Position numbers and translations under genes: made by a program. DNA of 64,000 nt, from NCBI RefSeq assembly GCF_014839805.1, contig NC_051126.1:4534609-4598608 (forward strand), written 5' to 3'. Every line of letters starts with the position of its first letter. Position 1 is the first letter of the stretch. Source of the DNA: Manduca sexta. Lineage: Eukaryota; Arthropoda; Insecta; Lepidoptera; Sphingidae. The notes beneath the pieces are model-generated. The model saw only the letters and a program-made list of their open reading frames with translations. It searched no databases and was not told where the DNA came from. This document shows positions 56,801 through 64,000 of the stretch, one piece after another.

Positions 56801-59386
56801 TGTATATTTTGTATCATAATAATTATGCTTGATGGTCCAATAGAAAATTAAGTTCTGGTTGGCCTTTGACCACTTACTTTTCATTGTATTAAGTTAACTA
56901 ATATCGATGGTACATTGACTGATTTATATTATTTTACTTGGCGTATGAACTACATATAAACACCAAAAATATATGAATATTTACATAGTTAGCTAATAAC
57001 ATAAATGTTGGTGTATAGCTAGTGATACTGTCTGACAGTGATGTTTTTATGTGTAAGTTATGATAACATAATACATAATATGTGTGTTGCGCGTGCGTTG
57101 TATATGGCACAGTATAGAAAATACCGTTTATAAATATATTATAATATATTTTAGAAATATTTGCACCTTTAGTAGTGAAATATTAACATGTATATCGCAG
57201 ATAATAGTTAGATTACTTGATGGCAACACTGAAGTGTCATCGACAACATATTTTGAAAAATTAAGTTTCTATAGACGAAACAGATATATATGTATACATA
57301 TTGTAAACGTTTTTGATTAGTTTTTGTCAATTATACCTTCGTAATCAAATTAATGTGTAGTTATTTTGAATTGTTTAAATCTAAGAATTGTCAATTACTG
57401 ATTGTTTTCGGGATAAGATTACGCTGTTTTTCTTTGCTGACCGCGACTAGCACCAACTTTTACGCTTCTAATATCAATGCGTTTATACATACATACTACG
57501 TGCTATATCTACTGTCACTGATGTTGTGTGACTCTTGCCGAACAGAAAATCTAAATTCTCTTTAAAATTACACTATTGAAAATTTTATGCGATTATAATA
57601 TAAAATGAAATTATTTTCAAAATTAAACACCAGAATAGTATAATCGACGTACATAAATAGATAATAAGAAAAATAATGAGCTTCATTTAGACTAACTGGC
57701 TTATGTAACAAAGTGTTGTGTACGTTAACGAAATAGATGACATCGTCATTCACAATTCCATTTACTATTTGGAATATTATGTTGACTATCAACACTTTCT
57801 TTTGGTTTTATTTTTCATTAAATACGAACTAAGCGCACATAAAACTGGTGACAGGGTTCATTTCATTTTTTCTACTGGCGGACGAATTTTCATTTACTAC
57901 TTAATAGATTGTTCAGCAGAATATTTAAACGCCATTTCTATTTTACGACCGAAAATTCGTCTGCTTATTTATAAAAATATATAGATCGTTTTATAAAAGT
58001 AAATTCTACGTCATTCAATCTTTCGCTTCACCGTTCCGAAGACACCAATGTTTTAAAATTAGTTTACTATCGTCATTTTGTATATAAGCAATGGACATTG
58101 AGTATTAATAAGTTTTTATTGGTAAATAATTCGATATTAAGTATTTTGGTTGGATAGGTTGTAAAAATACGCTTGATTTGGTCAGATTTCTTTAACGAAT
58201 GATGGAAAATGAGCCTAAAAGGCATAAATATGGTGCGATAAAATACCTAAATGGATTATGGAATAGACAATATCAGAGTTGGTTATAGTATGTTGAATCT
58301 GAAAATGGCGTAAATGCGAAATTTAATCACAATTTTTTTTTATATACATCGAAAAACATCGCTTGCCTATCGTTGCGATATAGCATTGTTTCAATGTGTG
58401 TAGGCCCCACTCATGTACGAGTCGAACGCTGAAAAAAACTTTTCTTTTATTGTAGATCCAGTTTAAAAAAATTATAATTTTGTCTCTACTTTTTGAAATA
58501 AAAAAATGTTTTTAGTCGCATTATACGCCATTTGAGACTCACAGTTTATGGTATTTGAAGTTATTATAGAGCATACCAAAACAAGCTATTAAATGGTAAC
58601 AATGTCAGGAATCTTTATAGCTTTCGTCACACACATGCAATATTAAAATTTGTAATTAATTTTGTACTATTATGTTTGCTCGAAAGAAAAATCTATAAAG
58701 TTTCTCGAATTTTCTATAGTATTGGTATGAAAAGCAATAATTGTCTGGGTGCATGTGTGTTGCAGTGGTAGAGAGCTCGGTCAGAATGACGTCAAAGATG
58801 GAAATTTTGTGTTCCTTAATTTAGTATAAGTACCCGATGGCTATATAAATATGAACTTTAATTGTGAGTCAATAAGGGTTATTCATGATTTCTCACATAA
58901 TGTAAAAACATTTTCTTGTATACGTGCTTCCATGATAAGCTTGCATTGACAGTAATGCTTCTTTCGTGTTTCCTAATAAGTGCTACTTCATAGCTTTGTA
59001 CTAAGTTTATTTGTAAGGTAATTTTAAGTTTCAAGGCCTAATGTTCTGATATCGGGCATTATAGCGTCACAATATAATAGCGCGCTGGAATCAAAATGGA
59101 TGTATTATGATTGACTAGTAATTTTGTACATATTAACAATATGCAATAGTATATCACTTGAGTGAAGGGATCTAACACTCAAAAATAATAATTTAAATTA
59201 ATTAAACGTTACATCATTTTTCATTATTTTAAATAGTTTATTTTTATTTTACGCGACGTTTATCTAATTTCAATAGCTAAATGATTAATTAGTCCCAAAT
59301 AGGAACAATTTTTTTTCGTTATAAAAAATGTAGTTCTCAATGTAATTGAAAATAAATATATTAATAGATTTCGAAATGTCCATTAA

Positions 59387-59479
59387 TATAATATAAAAAA
59401 AAACCGCGATAAAATCCGTTTAAATAGTTTTTAGTTTTTATTTCAATGTCTAACATTCGCGTAAACATAAGAAATCATT
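59387..59479 (-). mobile_element. Solo arm of the nested (Penelope-like?) element
   Basis: CCGCGATAAAATCCG, then TTTCAATGTCTAACATTCGC and ATAAGAAATCATT are the inverse of the left arm at 17043. It is flanked by the 11-bp direct repeat ATGTCCATTAA (59376-59386 and 59480-59490), so it inserted independently. Confidence 0.6.
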
Positions 59480-59830
59480 ATGTCCATTAAGAATAAAAAT
59501 TTCGATAAATGATTTTAAAATTATCTGTGTATAATAAAATGATTTCAGGCAATAATTAAAAGATCCCTTCACCACAGTGACCGTTATGATTAAGTTGCGC
59601 CGACCAACGTGGAATATGCTAAGAATTAGATAATAATTTGTATTGTAAAAACTTTCCTTTATTCTTCAGTGGTAATAGTTCTAAGAATAACAATAATTCT
59701 TTCTGTGACGGTCTTTCCTGGAGTGCTAACAACTGCTATTTGGAGTACAACTTTCGACTGCTGTCTTGAAGTCGCTGGCTAAAGATTTTCTTGAAAGAAT
59801 AGTTTTTTCTTTTGACCCAGAGTGAAAATA

Positions 59831-60003
59831 CAGTAGAAACCGGTTACAACGACTCCCGTTATAGAGACGCATCGGTTATAATGACTAAATAGTAAGGTCT
59901 CTTTAAATAAATGCATATAAAGAGCGTATCGTTTATAACGACTATCAGATATAGCGGTCAGTGTCGGTGATCCCTACCATTTCGCTATAACCGGTTTTCA
60001 TCA
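59831..60003. mobile_element. pogo/Tigger-like MITE
   Basis: The left end CAGTAGAAACCGGTTACAAC is mirrored by the right end CGCTATAACCGGTTTTCATC. The interior repeats TATAACGACT / GTTATAGAGAC. CAGT-start termini with GTTATAACGAC subterminal motifs are typical of pogo-like MITEs. No transposase coding. Confidence 0.6.
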
Positions 60004-60527
60004 TTTTTAAAACGCAGCTATATGCTTAATAAATTATAAAATCAACGCAGTTAGTACGATTTGAATAGTTTTTCATAATGTTTAAGGCTATCTAGGAAAT
60101 CGATTTAGTCAGCGACGCGCTTTACGATTATCGATTTATCGACTATCGAACTGCATTTCAACATCGAATAGGCGGTCTCTATGTCTATAGTAAAATATAA
60201 GAGTGTACTAACGGTGCAAACACTAAAGATAGAGTGAACACTGTGATTTAAATGTTGTTAATCAAAGCCAAGAATATGTAAGACGTGTTGAGAAAAAATA
60301 AATGTTGTTTAATTTCGTATATCGAAATTTGATGTCATTGCGCTCAAAGTTACCTAAAAGTGAATATATGATAGACTTTTTATAACTAAAAAGAGCAATG
60401 GTATGTAATATTGTTTTGTTGTGTTTTAATGTAAATAATTTTCGTAATAGCCGTGTTGTTCATGACATCGTTTGTATTATTTATAGGCATTGGTGCATAT
60501 CATGTGTATAGAGCAGATGATTAATCA

Positions 60528-60569
60528 AATAAATTAGAACAAAAATATAGTTGATAACAATGTTTTATT
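60528..60569. terminator. Facing poly(A) signals of two convergent genes
   Basis: AATAAA on the plus strand at 60528-60533 and AATAAA on the minus strand (TTTATT at 60564-60569) lie 30 bp apart. A further minus-strand signal is at 60783-60788 and a further plus-strand one at 60297-60302. Consistent with the 3' ends of the main gene and the minus-strand gene meeting here, if both UTRs are as long as inferred. Confidence 0.35.
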
Positions 60570-60599
60570 TTCTCATCCTCTCTAATTGGGATGAGATGT

Positions 60600-63480
60600 C
60601 GACTCTGAATATGTTTTTAATGCCCGAATAATTAATACGATAAGAAACCATCATCTTTCAATTCCTATGAATGTATTCAACAATACTCAGATATTAACAA
60701 AGCTATTTAAGTTCGATTTAAGGGTGTTATTTAAAAATATATAGAGATCAAAATCCAAACAAAATATCAACATGAGATATATTTTATTAAACATCTACAA
60801 TAGTTTTCCTTTTTTGAACATACAAATACTATTTATTTACATACAAAATTATTGCAATTCTTAAAAAAAAAACATCACAACATAGACAATAATGGCTTAT
60901 TTTTGACAACAGATTATTTTTTTTATTAATGTATACAACCAATAACAATAAGCCATCCTGCAGACGATAAACATCACAAAACTTTTACACAAATAAATAA
61001 TTTAAAAAATAATTACAATTTACATATACATATTTTATTTTGCGATATATATAACGTAATGGCGTCGCACTCATTGACATACTACTAAGCCATTTGAAGA
61101 CGAAATTATAAGATTGCCCACAATTTATTGCTAACTTCGCGTGATAAGTAACAAGGTATTCAAGAAGGAATAATTTATCAATGTTGTACTCTACTTTTTA
61201 TAGAAAAAAGTTTTAGGCAGAACACTATAATTAAAAACAAAAATAAAATAAATTGCCTTATTAGTTTTGTTAATCAGTGCGACGTTATAAATTATGGAGT
61301 TTGTGTCGACAATTTCTATATTAGGAAAATCGATAAAAACTAAAACTCATTTCTTATTAGTATATACTACAAAAAATATTTCAACATTGTTTCAGAACTT
61401 TAAAGTCCTCAAATCAAACACAGAGAGGGAATGTATTGAAATTATAATCGAAATAGGGCTACTTTAGAATGACATCACATTATTTCGTATTTTTACAATT
61501 CTTAATAATTGTTATTTGTACTTGTGCTATTAAATCCTAAAATCGTAAATATAATATATAAAAGAACGTTGTAAAAGAACTAACATAATTCTTCACTACC
61601 AAAAAGTATAATTTCTTGAGTTATGAGAGTCAACGTAGCATCATAATTTATCGACTTACATTCCTTATAGATTTTAATAAAATTACCTACACAAACTCCA
61701 CCTATAGTGTGCTTAGTGCAAGTTGACAGATTTGTAGGGTGTAGATGGCGTTTTTATCATTGCCAACTGTCAACCATATATTAGATAAATAAAGACGTTC
61801 ACTCACAAACACTGAGAGCACATGTGTAGTGAAGGCGTCTTTTTTCTACATATTTTCTACATTACATGGACGTTAACAGAGATCCATATTTTCAATTTTA
61901 GAAAAATAAAATTGTTTTATTCCATTCTCTATCTAAACTACTCTATAGTTACACATTGTATGGACAACTTTGAATATTTTTTCGATAAAAGTCGATATTC
62001 GAAGAAAATACATAATTTGGGAATGTTTTTTGCTTTTGTACTTTCAATTCATCTAAGTCAAAATTTGTTTATGTCCAGTTATAATCATGCAATATTTTTA
62101 TCGATACAATTATCCAAAATTATCGATACAACTACTACAGTAACTCCTTAAAATTCGAATAGTAAACATGTTAATTTTAGTTCCAGTATTGATTTAGATG
62201 ACTATTTAAAATTTCTAGGCCTTAGTGCCTTTATCATGTGTTGTTTAGTAGAAAATATTTTATCTTAGGAACCTTAAACTAACGATTTTTACTGTGGTAA
62301 CTGATAATACTAATCAGGTGCCGATTAAGAAAATTAATTAATTATAGCATGCCGTCAACATTCTTTATCCTTAACCATTGGAATACATCCTTATTGTCTC
62401 GGGAACGAGCTTTTAAATAATAAATATTAGTGTGAACAAACCTTTATAGAAGATTTGAATATTTTCTTTAAAGGAATTTATAGGTAAACTAAAAATTTAA
62501 GTCTACATACTTTTTTCCATCAGAAATTATAAGTAGTACAAGAAAAAAAAGTTATAAAACATTTTAGAATTTTAGAAAATAAGTAACTTCAAATTCCATG
62601 TTAAAAATAGGATATGATTACTAATTTTAACTTTCATCTGTCAAATAAAATTCCGAGCGTATGTCTCATAATATACTAAATATCGATTATGTATAAAATT
62701 CAGTAATAACCATACATACAGAGTGAGAAATCTGCGTATTGAATACAAAAAAATATGAAGTCATAATTAAAATTTATCTGGAATTTTCTTTTTAAAAAAT
62801 AGAGGAAACATAAATGCAGTGTTAATTTGATATAAAAAAAAATGTCAAATGAAAAATTGATTATAGTCAATAAGTCGTACTTCCTGCATTTCTTGTTTTT
62901 TTATGAATACCACTCAAGTCCTATTTTCGTACAAAAAGCTGTTCGTCACAATACAAACGCACACAAATACGTAAACGTTTCAAGACATTAACATTCGTTA
63001 TACAAACACTATCTATTCGCGGACTATACTTTCTTAACAACAAGCCAAACACTTACATCATTACGTCCCTTGCCATAATTATATTTAATTTGTTTGTTAT
63101 TAAAAATTTTAACATTATTATTTTGAAACCAACTTACTATAATCTATTGAGTCGATAGAATAGTTTTATTTTTTACAACTCCATAAACACCTACACTGAA
63201 TCGACTTATTTATATCGATAACTACAAGGATTTTCAATTCCATGTTTAATTAGAGATAAAAATTTGAATAACAGTTGTTAATTGATCACCGCTCTTTTCT
63301 TACCTGAGGGCACAATGTCGTTAACAATACTTTTTGTATTTACCAGTATCGATATATTTTAGCTGTAGTGTCTGGGTATTTTACTATCGACTATCGATTT
63401 CGATAGCAATACTACGAAAGTCCAACGTTATGTTCTGAGGATAACGCTGGTATCTTACCTGTCGCGTTGGAGTTAACCCG
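60600..63480 (-). other. AT-rich stretch with many CGATA motifs; possible 3' UTR of the minus-strand gene
   Basis: No coding exon seen. ATCGATA/CGATA-type motifs occur at about 61329, 61982, 62101, 62129, 62684, 63152, 63213, 63346 and 63388-63404, more densely than in the rest of the window. They resemble DREF/BEAF-type sites. The 109-codon frame at 61822 is AT-driven. Confidence 0.35.
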
Positions 63481-63484
63481 TGAG

Positions 63485-63600
63485 GTAGCTGAATGTTTGC
63501 CGGCAAACATTGACAGCTACGCGTGTGACGGAAAAATAACCTTATTATGTAGTATATAAGGTTATAATCCCGTGACACACGCAAATGTCATGTAGCTGTC
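63485..63600. repeat. Compound palindrome (two nested hairpins)
   Basis: 63492-63511 is a perfect 20-bp palindrome (AATGTTTGCCGGCAAACATT) bracketed by GTAGCTG / CAGCTAC. The second foldback shares that right arm: GACAGCTAC, GCGTGTGACGG, ATAACCTTAT on the left against ATAAGGTTAT, CCCGTGACACACGC, GTAGCTGTC on the right. Probably a small fold-back element. It starts about 40 bp downstream of the minus-strand stop codon, so it would lie in that gene's 3' UTR. Confidence 0.75.
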
Positions 63601-63639
63601 TTGGCTCGCCGGCGATTCACGAGAGACCAAGAGTTAATA

Positions 63640-63759
63640 TCATATGGTTTCGACTAGGCCTTTCCGCCTGGGTCGAGGAGGCTCGCCAGATATGAACGAG
63701 GTCTCTTCTGACGAGTGGGTTGTCACTTTCTGTTGCTGAGACGATGTGCTCGGTTGAAT
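63640..63759 (-). CDS. Terminal coding exon of a minus-strand gene (partial)
   Basis: Reading leftward, acceptor TTATTTTTACCAG is followed by 39 codons and TGA (63640-63642). The product is IQPSTSSQQQKVTTHSSEET followed by SFISGEPPRPRRKGLVETI: a Ser/Thr/Gln-rich stretch, then a basic Pro/Arg C-terminus. Codon use is balanced and unlike the AT-rich surroundings. The other exons lie beyond the right edge. Family not recognised; a second frame is open but less convincing. A donor-like GACAG|GTAAGAT at about 63451-63460 on the same strand could mark a 3' UTR intron. Confidence 0.6.
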   Translation of the reverse strand: MQPSTSSQQQKVTTHSSEETSFISGEPPRPRRKGLVETI

Positions 63760-64000
63760 CTGGTAAAAATAATTTTAATTAAGGGACAATTAGTGGTAAC
63801 TTATCACTACCGACTATAAACTCTAACAAAATTTTGAAAAGCATACAAATTCTTGATTGTCCTAAACCTTTACACGGTAGTGTTCATACTGGATCTGAGG
63901 AAAGTATAAGGCGGTCTTAATAATAAATCAAATAACTAGAAGAGGCTTCATTTAAAAGGACCAAAACTTTGCTCACCAGAAATACTAAGTAGAGACCAAA
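63760..64000 (-). other. Probable intron of the minus-strand gene
   Basis: AT-rich sequence upstream (on the minus strand) of the terminal exon acceptor. No further exon seen before the window ends. Confidence 0.45.

Larger units (their letters stand above)
55182..60533 (+). other. Probable long 3' UTR of the main gene (or downstream intergenic)
   Basis: Five kb after the stop contain no SINE insertion, unlike the rest of the window, and no further splice-bounded coding exon. AATAAA signals occur at 60297-60302 and 60528-60533. The stretch contains a 98-codon ORF (55517-55813), a GC/CRE patch (56700-56790), a solo nested-element arm (59387-59479) and a pogo-like MITE (59831-60003). That it is all one 3' UTR is inference from position and polarity. 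Confidence 0.35.

Noticed and set aside
61822..62151. 109-codon plus-strand frame
   Set aside because: AT-biased codons, no splice context, no recognisable domain; likely chance.

Overview
The window looks like a piece of a lepidopteran (moth or butterfly) nuclear genome. The DNA is AT-rich and gene-poor. It is full of tRNA-derived SINE copies, Helitron-like ends (hairpin plus CTAGT), short hAT-type and fold-back MITEs and LINE 3' tails of kinds common in Lepidoptera, and real exons stand out as short GC-rich islands with GT-AG borders. There is no bacterial-style gene organisation. I name no species.

One multi-exon plus-strand gene dominates. Its last four coding exons (53618-55181) are well supported. 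Every splice junction keeps one reading frame, and together they encode an acidic/Ser segment, two transmembrane helices joined by a very short loop, a Cys/Arg-rich juxtamembrane segment and a long Ser/Ala/Gly/Pro-rich tail. A GC-rich exon at 52974-53129 joins in phase 0. About 30 kb upstream lie a CpG-island first exon (22365-22406) and a Pro/Arg-rich exon (22656-22841), also phase 0, giving a 395-residue model. Two further ATG-containing exons that end in phase 0 (23701-23841 and 35064-35108) could be alternative starts. I do not recognise the family.

At the right edge, the minus strand carries the 39-codon terminal coding exon of a second gene (63640-63759). The two genes converge: AATAAA signals of opposite polarity face each other around 60.53-60.57 kb. 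A tRNA-Gln(UUG) lies on the minus strand inside the large intron (51654-51725).

Most of the rest is mobile-element debris. It includes: a hAT-type MITE family (5 copies, one with a perfect 8-bp target duplication); a 1.9-kb non-autonomous hAT-like element with inverted GTCTTG subterminal arrays and an 8-bp duplication; a 736-bp long-inverted-repeat element; two members of a fold-back family sharing AGGGCCC-type ends; a possible Penelope-like remnant nested in a hAT MITE; Helitron-like elements (one inside a TA microsatellite that splits a duplicated segment); and two tRNA-derived SINE families (A and B). I found no intact transposase, reverse transcriptase, viral gene or CRISPR array.
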